From NCBI GenBank assembly GCA_026770575.1, contig MU657232.1, forward strand, positions 109,543 through 122,489: DNA of 12,947 nucleotides, in the 5' to 3' direction. The DNA comes from Pelagophyceae sp. CCMP2097 (taxonomy: Eukaryota; Sar; Pelagophyceae). The position numbers and the translations under genes are program-made. Shown piece by piece: positions 1 through 6,802 of the stretch; the stretch's first letter is position 1, and the number at the start of each line of letters is the position of its first letter. The notes beneath the pieces were generated by a model. It worked only from the letters and a program-made list of their open reading frames with translations. It was not told where the DNA came from and made no database searches.

Positions 1-21
1 AGAGTCCGAATCGAGGGTACA

Positions 22-669
22 TCACGAGGTGCCTACACAGTATTTTCCGACATCAAAAGTCGCTCGCTCGCTCCGCTCCGGGTTTTCCCAAAAAAACGTA
101 TTACCGCAAGTCGCTCGCTCGCGCCGGGCCTTCGAGAGCGACTCGGCCGAAGTCGCTCGCTCGCTCTCACCACATCTCGTGACCTGGGGTGTGCTCATTT
201 CATTGTGGCTCGTCACCGTGTGCCTCCGGCGCTGGCCGTTCTCGAGGTGCACGGCCGACGGCTCGCACGGTAGGTACCGAGCGTGGGTGTGACCCCGGGT
301 GAGACGGTGGTGGGCCTCGGTCGCGCAGACGTAGCGGCCGTTGATGTAGTTGTCGATCTCGTTGACGTTCTGTCGATGGGCGGGCGCGTCGTTGGCGTCG
401 ATCTGGCACGTTGCGCAGTCGTGGCCCTTGAAGGCGTACTTGTGGATGTACTTGATCGACCTCACAGAGTTGCATAACTCGAAGTTGATGTGGCAGTCGT
501 ACTCCGCCTCGGCCCTGAGCAGGTCCTCGTACTCTCGGGGCGCGTGCTCGCCCTTGACGTCGACGCCGGCGCTGATCAAGGCATCGTGCGCGTCTGCAGC
601 GGCCGCGGATTCCGCTTCCGTGATCGCAGCGTGCGCGTCTTGGAGCGCGAGCAGAGTCTCGTTCTCCAT
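22..669 (-). pseudogene. Chimeric ORF: R1 leader module fused to a second Helitron Rep fragment
   Basis: This 215-codon open frame has three parts. Residues 1-56 are an acidic Ala-rich segment (starting MENETLLALQDAH) that is duplicated at 12296-12479. Residues about 57-155 match the part of Helitron replication proteins around the catalytic tyrosines: CHINFELCNSV, then KYIHKYAFKGHD (436-453 codes KYIHKY with both tyrosines four apart), then a NEIDNYINGRYVCATEAHHR segment and an ending AVHLENGQ. The remaining C-terminal residues (SERATS, RRERAT, RSERATF) come from GAGCGAGCGAGCGACTT-type repeats and are probably not Helitron. The sequence differs in type from the large relic, whose matching site reads LVQYAPK, so it derives from another Helitron lineage. 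It lacks the HUH motif and the helicase, so it is a truncated capture or remnant even though the frame is open. Start chosen at the ATG shared with the right-hand copy. Confidence 0.65.
55..170. repeat. Three spaced copies of a GTCGCTCGCTCGC repeat
   Basis: GTCGCTCGCTCGC occurs at about 59, 110 and 151, each preceded by AA or AAA and separated by 51 and 42 bp. On the minus strand the copies read GCGAGCGAGCGAC and give the Ser-Glu-Arg-Ala-Thr residues at the end of the left ORF. The spacing and the dissimilar spacers fit a dispersed simple-sequence derived repeat and not an ordered array. Function unknown. Confidence 0.5.
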
Positions 670-732
670 GTGTCTCGCCAGACTTTAAGAATGTTCCAAT
701 ATTGAAAGTGAAATATAGAAATTCATGCAAAA
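501..732 (-). repeat. R1 repeat, left copy (inverted relative to 12233-12479)
   Basis: Read on the minus strand this begins with TTTGCATGAATTTC, passes through a short AT-rich leader and GTCTGGCGAGACACATGG, and continues for about 56 codons to GAGGCGGAGT. The right copy on the plus strand matches with roughly 90 percent identity by eye. The length difference (232 against 247 bp) is explained by one 15-bp duplication in the right copy. Homology stops abruptly at GAGGCGGAGT in both copies and different coding sequence follows. Confidence 0.85.
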
Positions 733-815
733 GTCCGGACAAAAAAACATTTTACCGGGGCATTGCATCGGCTTAAATCATGATTTTATTCAGATTTAAA
801 TGATATTTCGTTTGC

Positions 816-885
816 ACTGCCTCCGGGGCTCGAACCTGCCTACCTCCATTCCGAAGCGACCGATTACATTGACCGACGACATCCT
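816..885 (-). repeat. Possible tRNA-derived (SINE-like) sequence
   Basis: On the minus strand a box B-like GGTTCGAGCCCC (825-836) is preceded by GGTCGCTTCGGAATGG, which resembles an anticodon arm with TTCGG in the loop, and by a D-arm-like stretch GTCGTCGGTCAATG. The T-arm and anticodon stems contain mismatches and I cannot fold a clean cloverleaf, so this is not called a functional tRNA. It may be a decayed tRNA or a tRNA-derived short element. The rest of 733-1117 shows no gene. Confidence 0.3.
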
Positions 886-1117
886 GGACGTGCGTGCGGT
901 TGACTCGGATAGATGCTGCTTACCGCACATTAGACCGACGCCTACTTAGTGGTGCGGATGTTTGGTATCGAGCTTTCTGTTTTTATGAGATGGTTGGAGT
1001 TGGTGGTTGATGAGAGAGTTTGAAATGTTTGGTATATAAACACACATGAAGACCAACCTTTGACCCTCACAGGCGGGTCGGTACAGACCTCAATCTCCTC
1101 CGGGACCCCCCGGACCC

Positions 1118-1214
1118 CCCCCCCCTCGCTTCGCTCCCGAAGAGGGCGGTGCAGTTCCGAATCGCTTAAAATGGAGCCCATAAGCGGGATTACACATCTT
1201 GGGAATATATAGTA
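1118..1214 (-). repeat. R2 repeat, left copy (inverted relative to 12584-12681)
   Basis: The minus strand carries TACTATATATTC, then ATCCCGCTTATG, then a stretch containing GCGATTCGGAACTGCACCGC and ending GGGAGCGAAGCGA. The same order and nearly the same sequence occur on the plus strand at 12584-12681. A small hairpin CTTCG-GGAG-CGAAG lies near the end. It sits just outside the presumed 3' end of the Helitron relic. No coding potential; origin unknown. Confidence 0.8.
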
Positions 1215-1242
1215 AGATTCTAAAGCCCAGAAAATAATTTAA

Positions 1243-1285
1243 ATGGCGTACCGGAGGTACTGTAGACCCCCGGAGGGGGCCTTTG
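1243..1285 (-). repeat. Terminal sequence and hairpin, presumed 3' end of the Helitron relic
   Basis: On the minus strand a CCGGGGGT arm, loop CTACAGT and ACCTCCGG arm form a hairpin (eight pairs, one G-T), ending GTACGCC followed by AT. The same 43-bp block, with four substitutions, ends the insertion at 4879, where it abuts helicase coding sequence and again is followed by AT. That recurrence at an independently defined junction is the evidence for a true element end. The hairpin lies directly at the terminus, without a CTRR tail after it, which is unlike canonical Helitrons and closer to the asymmetric terminal inverted repeats described for the Helitron2 group. Confidence 0.65.
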
Positions 1286-1363
1286 TCCCTTGCGTTTGGG
1301 TATTTTACGCAGAATCCAACGCTTCCGAAAGCGAGAGAAGAGGGATTAAAGATTTTATTAAAT

Positions 1364-1425
1364 CTAGGGGAAGGGGGGAGGTCGCCATGAAGGCGACCTC
1401 GGCAGGTCGCCAGAATGGCGACCTC
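1364..1425 (-). repeat. Tandem 25-bp hairpin repeat followed by CTAG
   Basis: Two 25-bp units at about 1379-1428 each hold AGGTCGCC and GGCGACCT arms around a short loop. The unit nearest the CTAG has a perfect nine-pair stem (1378-1386 with 1392-1400) and a five-base loop. On the minus strand it is followed after exactly ten bases by CTAG (1364-1367), the layout of a canonical Helitron 3' end. The base after CTAG is A and not the usual T, and the shared terminus at 1245 lies further out, so this may be a subterminal or older end. A similar AAATCTAGG stands near the left end of the nested insertion (3747-3755). Confidence 0.4.
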
Positions 1426-1538
1426 GGCGACGACACTGCGTCGCAATACGGTGCCACGACCTTCACATATACACCACGGCGCATAGCCACCCGAACGACT
1501 CTCCTTTAGAAGTCAACTGCGGACGTCGAAGCGGACTA

Positions 1539-2504
1539 GTCTACGACCATGGCGGAATCTGCATTTTCATCCTCAGGTGCTGATCGCCGCGCCATCGTAA
1601 CGCCAACCGCATACCAATGGCACCCTCCTTCATAACTGTTTGTAGTGTTCATAATTGCGACTTTTTGCACAGGCTGCGTCGAATTCGCCATAAAAGCATC
1701 GTGTATCACCTTCCCGAAACAAAGGTAGCCTACATCCTGTCCAAATGTTTCAACTTATCGTCCTTCAACTCTTCTTCGCAGGGTGCGGCGCGGTACGCAG
1801 TTGCAATTTTGCGATGAGGGCCCGTGGGAAAAATTGGCAAAGTGAGCATAAGCAGCTTGAATATGTTCGTCGGCGGTAAAGCCGTAGGAGTTTCGAGCAA
1901 CGTTAAAGCGAATGGAACCCGAGTGCAAATACGCATCAGCTGTGTTAGCGGGCGTGATTGCCGAGTCAGTATTCACGACTTACAAATCCCCGTCTATGGA
2001 CCTCCATATCAAATCAGCGACACGCGCCGCCACAGGCCCGCACGATGAGCTGATCTGAGAGGTAATGTCTCCGTACGTTGAAACAACGTCAAACCCAACG
2101 CACGTTGCCCACTCACGCAGCCGCACAGCCATCACTTTTTCCTTAACCTCAAATAGGTAATCTACGATGCGCATTTGCATGATCCAATTCGGACGGGACT
2201 TTCATGTCGGCAAACGTTTACGCGGATCGGGAAGGCCATATCTGCTTGGCATTCTTTCATAGAATTTATTTGACTGAGCCTGATAAGCTAAGAGAGTTGC
2301 ACGCTCCTCTGCTTCTTTCTTCTATTCCGCTAACGCGCCTGCGCGACTCGCATCGTCGCCTATCGACGAGCCAGAAAGGCCTCGTTCTCCACTGGATAAT
2401 CTTCCTATCTTGTCGAGCCGCAAAGCTTGTGCGAGTTCTATATCGTGATTGTCAGCAGCTTCTTTGTGCGTTCTCTCGTCATCAATTTTGCGCTTATTCG
2501 ACAC
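1539..2504 (-). pseudogene. Papain-like cysteine peptidase-like ORF of the Helitron, broken by stops
   Basis: One minus-strand frame runs about 322 codons from a possible GTG at 2504 to TAG at 1539, interrupted by TAG 2322-2324, TGA 2202-2204, TAA 1977-1979 and TAA 1755-1757. The N-terminal third is charged and helical in character (NKRKIDDERTHKEAADNHDI, later KKEAEERATLLAYQAQ). The middle has SQISSSCGPVAARVADLIW with the candidate catalytic Cys at 2040-2042. The C-terminal part has VAIMNTTNSYEGGCHWYAVGV with the candidate His at 1617-1619. Cys-Gly in a helix followed later by His-Trp in a hydrophobic strand is the arrangement of papain-fold peptidases. Some bases near 1760-1850 may also be frameshifted, since an Arg-rich stretch in frame is flanked by a better alternative (EEELKDDKLKHLDRM). 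Placement between helicase and 3' end, on the same strand, suggests an element-borne accessory gene. Family assignment is inferred from motifs only. Confidence 0.5.
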
Positions 2505-2569
2505 TTTGTTATCCTCCTTATTTTTGCGACTTCAAAGTACGCGTCCAGCGTTGCTCCCTCGGTCCTTAT

Positions 2570-3091
2570 TTAGAATTGCAGATACTTCCTGATGTAGTCA
2601 GTCTTTAAATCGTTAAACGTACCTCCGAGACTGTAAAATTCGCCTATGGTTTTAGCACTCTTATACTTCTCGTAACGATTCTTGGTCTGGCCGGCTTTCG
2701 GGTTCTTTTGTTCAATAACGATGAGGACTGATGGGGGAATCGTCGTTTTCCCAGGACGTGGCGGCTTCGAACCAGCATCGCCGAATGTCGCCTCGTCCAT
2801 GGCAGCCTCGCCCTTAAATAGCACCGTCCTTTTACTGACGTCTGACTTCTTTTTGCCGGCCTTTTCATCTCTTCGTGAAGACGGTGCTCCCCGGGCGGCC
2901 GACTTCTTCTTCGCATTTCTCTCGCTTTGAAGATGGGCAACAAACGCATCTTTGTTCTGCTGAACAACTAAATCCCTGGCTTCGCGGGCTTTACTCAAAA
3001 AATCCCGAGCCCTCTCCACGAAATCAGCACGAGGTGCAATTCTTCCACGAGACTCACTGACGTATTGCAATCGTTGTAGTCGCATCCTCAT
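2570..3091 (-). CDS. Lysine-rich accessory ORF of the Helitron, with an RYEKYKSAKTIGEF tail
   Basis: This is a 173-codon open frame if translation starts at ATG 3091 (a second ATG is at 3085). The start ATG overlaps the TGA that ends the helicase frame (ATGA). The protein is basic, with an amphipathic segment (ADFVERARDFLSKAREARDL), a Lys/Arg/Ser stretch (ERNAKKKSAARGAPSSRRD, then KAGKKK) that could act as a nuclear localisation or DNA-binding tail, and a compact C-terminal module RYEKYKSAKTIGEFYSLGG ending DYIRKYLQF. I recall comparable YEKYK...AKT..E...LGGT..DL modules in proteins of unknown function from algae and other protists, but cannot verify this here. Right after the TAA the same frame gives ATLDAYFEVAK, which resembles a PCNA-interacting peptide and might be the start of the next gene, its ATG perhaps mutated to ATA. 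Possible alternative: a C-terminal extension of the helicase. Confidence 0.5.
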   Translation of the reverse strand: MRMRLQRLQYVSESRGRIAPRADFVERARDFLSKAREARDLVVQQNKDAFVAHLQSERNAKKKSAARGAPSSRRDEKAGKKKSDVSKRTVLFKGEAAMDEATFGDAGSKPPRPGKTTIPPSVLIVIEQKNPKAGQTKNRYEKYKSAKTIGEFYSLGGTFNDLKTDYIRKYLQF

Positions 3092-3708
3092 CCAGGCATG
3101 TACGATAACAATGCTGAGGACTGCGCCACCGCCGCCGCGGTGTGTCGTCGATCCGTCATTAGATATGAAACCCAGCGCCACGGGGAAGCGCGTTTATACC
3201 TCTTCGACAGAACATTTGGAATCGACCCGCCTTCCACGTACGACGGTTCGTTGGGTTCGCGAGGGTACAAAGCGCCTGACTGTAGGATAGTCCAGTGCGC
3301 CATTTCTCCCAAATGCACTTCGTGGTTCTTCCTATGTACGAGAGAGGGAGAATTACTCCAGTGAATCAGTCGCTCGAGGGACGGCGCCGGATCCCACGTC
3401 AAATTGCGGCAGTCCGTGACTCGACTCGCCGCCACGTACGAAAGGCCGACCGCAAACTCCATAGGTTCAATGTTCAAATTAACATTGGTCAAACTCAATC
3501 CTTGTGACTTGTGAACGCTGAGCGCCCCAGCCAGGGCAACGTGAAAGTTCATGCGCGTGCAATACTTGCCGTCAAACTTGTACGTTTCAGTAGAGAGATT
3601 ATCTCGTACGACACGCGGAACACCTTTCAAAATAGAACGACCGTAATACTCGCCCTCTTCTTATTGAATCAACAGGCAATGCGGGAGCGAGTCGGCAGGG
3701 CCCTGGCC
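3088..3708 (-). pseudogene. PIF1-family helicase of the Helitron, C-terminal segment
   Basis: This segment carries the last motifs of the PIF1 superfamily 1B helicase. SVHKSQGLSL (HKSQG at 3499-3513) is followed by GLSYVAASRV (3421-3447), matching the DNA-contact and arginine-finger motifs. Upstream in frame, GPADSLPHCLLIQ and GEYYGRSILKGVPRVV match the usual stretch before those motifs, with one TAA (3661-3663) between them. After the last motif the chain continues through LERLIHWSNSPSL and HRKNHEVHLGEM, then ends at TGA 3088-3090; the final 50 or so residues have no recognised match. The segment is cut off on its N-terminal side by the insertion starting near 3709. The role in the intact element is unwinding of DNA during rolling-circle transposition. 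Confidence 0.85.
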
Positions 3709-4879
3709 CTTTTCAGACCCCCGGAGGGGGTCTTTGGATTTGAAAAAATCTAGGCCCCTTTTCCGGGGGTCGTTATTGAAGATCACCATGCGCAATTTTG
3801 TCTGTCGGTCTTTCCGTCTAATTCGCAGTTTTATACGTTCGGAACCCTTTCTCCAGAAGAGCGAGACCCGCGCCTATGCAGCATGCTGCTGCGCGCGGCT
3901 GCGAGGGTGGCGCGAGGGTTGGCCCGGCTGTGCCGATCCGTCCTTCACCGCAGCTACATCGCTGCCGCTGGCCCCGTAGTGGGTGCCCGAGTGGCTAGCC
4001 TGAATGGCTCAAACCCCTTTGTGGGCGCCCGAGTGGCAAACCCCGTTGTGGGCGTCCGAGTGACAAGCCTGAATGGCTCAAACCCGTTAGTGGGCGCCCG
4101 AGTGGCAAACCCCGTTGTGGGCGCCCGAGTGGCAAGCCTGAATGGCTCCAGTGACCCCGAGTGGGACGACGCCCGAGCGGCATGCCTGAATGGCCACAGT
4201 GATTGTGAACCCGTTGTGGTTGTTACCCCAGCGGCAAAGAAGATGTGCGAGTGGCGCGCGTGTGCTCGGAGGAACTGCGTTCAAGAACACCGATCAAGAA
4301 GCATAGTTTCCCGCACCAGTCGGCCAGGCTTGGATTCGCGTGGCGCTCCTCTCCACGCTAGTGTTCCCGCACGCGCCGCAGCCGCCGTGCGCGCATGCGC
4401 CGTCACAGCAGAGCGCGCCGGCAGACCAGGCGCGGACTTGGGCCGGGTGTGCCGGTCCTTCTTTCGCCGCCAGTGCCGAAATCAACCTTTATTTTGAGTA
4501 ATTCTCGAATATCGCCAAAAGTGAGTCAATTTTTAAAAGACCCACAAAAGTTCAGAATTTTTTTAATTTTATATAAAATCAAGGTTTGGACCCCATTTCC
4601 GATATTTTCGGGTGCATATTTGGGTTTCCGGATATTTAAATTTCCGGACCGCAGACTCCCCTGTCAGAATATTAAATAATTAATTAGTTAATTGATTTTG
4701 GAATTTTCCCCAGGCCTTTTGATTTCGGCACTGTTCGCCGCTGCGCCATCAACATCGAAATGGGACTTAACCTAAGCCAGCCTACTCGCGTTTCGAAGTG
4801 TTCTCTACTTAGAGCTAAGCTACTGCACCAACATACCAAAGGCGCACTTCGGGGGTCTACAGTACCTCCGGTGCGCCAT
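3709..4879 (+). mobile_element. Non-autonomous Helitron-family insertion inside the helicase gene
   Basis: Helicase coding sequence stops matching at about 4880 and resumes at about 3708 with almost nothing missing between the two host ends, so these are insertion junctions. The left end reads TTTTCAGACCCCCGGAGGGG and the right end reads CTTCGGGGGTCTACAGTACC. A 23-bp block at 3715-3737 is repeated inverted at 4836-4858 with four mismatches, giving asymmetric terminal inverted repeats; only the right end carries the additional hairpin arm. The interior has a minisatellite (3976-4215), a GC-rich tail homologous to 10812-11000, then an AT-rich part from 4495 with a near-perfect palindrome at 4627-4648. 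The 204-codon plus-strand open frame over the minisatellite is a by-product of the 27-bp unit and not called a gene. Right terminus and minisatellite are both shared with the surrounding relic, so it is best read as a deletion derivative of that family. Confidence 0.7.
3976..4434 (+). repeat. Minisatellite (27-bp unit) and adjoining repeat, copy 1
   Basis: The unit GGGCGCCCGAGTGGCAAACC plus CCGTTGT is repeated with interruptions by an AAGCCTGAATGGCTC block; 27 bp equals nine codons, giving ANPVVGARV repeats on the plus strand. The region up to 4434, including a GATGTGCGAGTGGCGCGCGT segment, matches 10812-11290 on the opposite strand, so the two form an inverted pair about 460-480 bp long and 6.4 kb apart. 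Copy number and unit order differ between the two, as expected for a minisatellite. Confidence 0.8.
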
Positions 4880-5505
4880 GGTAATTATTAATAATGTGCA
4901 GAAGAGTCCCGACAGATCCATTGACGATGCCAAGCGAGAGAGCCGGTTACGGCCAACAAACATGACTCGACAACCCTCTGCTAGGAACACGCGCCTGGGC
5001 ATCCAACAGCACTTCCTTTCGTCCGCACGGGCACCCTTTGGTGATCCGGTGTGTACGGCTCTGCAAACGACAATGAGCATGTCCGTCCGCTCACCAAATG
5101 ACTTTATGTACTTGACATTTTCTTCGGCCACATCATCACGTCGCGCACAAAGGTTCGAGCACTTCGCCTCTGGGCTTCGCACGTGCGGCATGCTCCCGGG
5201 GGTGTGCTTCTTCATAAATTCCCAGTCGGTTTGGCCGAGGGTGCCTTCCATCGTATTGTGGAGCAGCTTGTCAAGCTCCTTGGCCTCGGCGCTCTGTCCG
5301 GTGCGGCGCTTCAAATCCCATAAGATGATCACTTTTGACATCGAATTCACGAAATTCCATAGTTCAGCAACAGACTTCGCCTCCCTCGACAATCTTGACA
5401 TCCGATGTTTAGTCAAAAATTCGTTGCAGTACAACCATTGACCCTTTACCGGCGGCAGTTGGGCATGGTGACCAAAGAAAACAAGGGACTTGCCTTCCAG
5501 GGATC
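4880..5505 (-). pseudogene. PIF1-family helicase of the Helitron, middle segment
   Basis: The frame opens with GKSLVFFGHHAQLPPVKGQW, the PIF1 motif III region (5447-5473 codes GHHAQLPPV). The family consensus is GDxxQLPPV, so the Asp is replaced by His here. It continues through WNFVNSMSKVIILWDLKRRT and FLAEGCRVMFVGRN, typical of the helicase core between motifs III and V. Near 4900 the match moves to another frame (LLHIINNYHG), showing a frameshift just before the insertion junction at 4879. Upstream, the join to the preceding segment also needs a one-base frame change near 5505. Confidence 0.85.
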
Positions 5506-5735
5506 TTCGGACCTCCAGATTTTGGTAAGCTGAGACGCAATCTCCCCCAAGCCTTTGGCGCCCATGGTACCATACTCATCGATGCAGTAGCCTTCAACTA
5601 AAGCGCCCTCCTCCTGATGGCGATGGAAAGCATCGCTCTCAGTAACCTCGTCGTCGTTGCGCGTATCTGCGAAAGCTATATCGTCGCCATCGTCTTCTCC
5701 GTCAGCGCTGATTTTTAATCCAAAAGTGGAAAGGT
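5446..5735 (-). pseudogene. PIF1-family helicase of the Helitron, motif II segment
   Basis: After a frame change near 5735 the reading continues as LSTFGLKISADGEDDG, an acidic loop DDGDDIAFADTRNDDE, and then GYCIDEYGTMGAKGLGEIAS, the Walker B motif II (Asp-Glu codons at 5575-5580) with the usual helix after it. The frame ends at TAA near 5446 because of the next frameshift, which shifts the QLPPV motif into another frame. Confidence 0.82.
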
Positions 5736-6001
5736 TTCGTAGCACCGCCGCAACCTTTGGCCGCGACGCCATTCTGGGCACCGATCTTGACCACACTCGC
5801 AGTTTCGGCGCCGTACTTCTCTTTGATGATTTGAACAAAGCCCTTGAGCACGAAACTTTTACCAGTTCCAGCGAGGCCGCACACTTGCAGATAAAGCGGG
5901 GGAGGCTTAGGCCCATCGCCACTACGGAACGATCGAACTGCCATGTAGTGCTCTACAAGGATGTCGATAGCAAGTTTCTGCAACGAAGACACCGCCTCTT
6001 A
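5702..6001 (-). pseudogene. PIF1-family helicase of the Helitron, Walker A segment
   Basis: SLQKLAIDILVEHYMAV corresponds to the Q-motif-like start of PIF1 helicases. It is followed by PPPLYLQVCGLAGTGKSFVL with an intact Walker A (GLAGTGKS at 5855-5878) that would bind ATP. Then comes VVKIGAQNGVAAKGCGGAT, matching the motif Ia region (consensus TG.AA..I.G.T). After that the frame degenerates, marking the frameshift near 5735. A TAA at 5999-6001 precedes the segment in frame. Confidence 0.85.
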
Positions 6002-6802
6002 ATCAATGGGCCTAGGAACCGGCTTGCTCGCGACGAACACGGCATTCTTCAAGGCAGCAGCCTCGTTTGTTTGTGATCTAGTTGCCATTGGACAGGATGC
6101 GCAGCTGCTCTTCTTCGGCAAACTTGGAAAGATTCGCATGGTAATCATAATCGGGATACGACTGGAGTCCAACTCGCAAAGATACGTCCTCGCCTGAGCT
6201 CTTCGAATTAAAGTGCATCCAGCCGGCAGGATGTCGTCCTATTTATCTGGAACCACTTCGTTATCAGACTCATCATCGTCATAAACTTCATCTTCGTCGA
6301 GTATAATGTCGCGATGCGCAGGATGGTCAGCGTCGACAGTCCCGGAATAAACATAATAAGCTGCAATAGGATCGTCATCGTAGAGCAGTAAGTACGCATC
6401 ATACGCGGCACTGTCTTCAAAAGCTTTAAAACGACGCAGCTGCTGAAGACAATAGGTAGCGTGCCCGCGAGAGCTCGGACGGGCCATGGCGCTGGGAAAC
6501 CGAGGGTGCACGACGGCAACGCGAGTAGGAAACAGGGCCCTGTCGTAAACCTCGGCGCAATACCGGGCGGCTTCCGAGTCCTTGTTAGCTTCAGCGGGTC
6601 TCCCTCGTTTGGCCCTAACGTCGAAAGCGACTAGATAACTTTCGAACGAGCATGCCAAGAGAATGCTGCGCAGCTTTATCCTGATCGCATTTGCTTCGCT
6701 TTTGGCTATCGTGCGGAGGGCACCGGCTTGCTGAGTCTTTGCTTTCTTCTGGGAATCGACAGAGGCTTGAACTTTCGCCGTCTCGGCGTCAAAAGTGTCC
6801 AT
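6002..6802 (-). pseudogene. Linker between Rep and helicase of the Helitron, frameshifted
   Basis: From 6802 the frame has a Lys-rich opening (QASVDSQKKAKTQQ), a conserved-looking PRFPSAMARPSSRG...YCLQQLRRFKAF stretch equivalent to the RYP...Y...KL...PF linker segment of Helitron proteins, and an acidic tail (DEDEVYDDDESDNE) to TAG 6239-6241. The match then continues in another frame as GWMHFNSKSSGEDVSLRVG and YPDYDYHANLSKFAEEEQLR (about 6230-6085), and returns to the first frame as MATRSQTNEAAALKNAVFVA up to 6002. Two compensating frameshifts plus one stop are therefore needed. The 6802 ATG is not a start: the upstream Rep frame runs into it through a one-base slip near 6790. Confidence 0.7.

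Noticed and set aside
942..1509. Short ORFs on both strands across the element end
   Set aside because: They span terminal hairpins and the R2 repeat and have no coherent composition.
1539..2504. Peptidase-like ORF as OTU or Ulp1/C48 protease
   Set aside because: No D-G-N-C motif for OTU, and the Cys comes before the His, opposite to Ulp1; left as papain-like at motif level only.
3883..4497. 204-codon plus-strand open frame in the nested insertion
   Set aside because: Its residues are translation of the 27-bp minisatellite and GC-rich repeat; no domain, and it lies inside a mobile element that interrupts a gene.
3709..4879. Insertion as an LTR retrotransposon or a classical cut-and-paste transposon
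   Set aside because: No long direct repeats at its ends, no clear target duplication visible, and its right end and interior match the Helitron-family relic instead.
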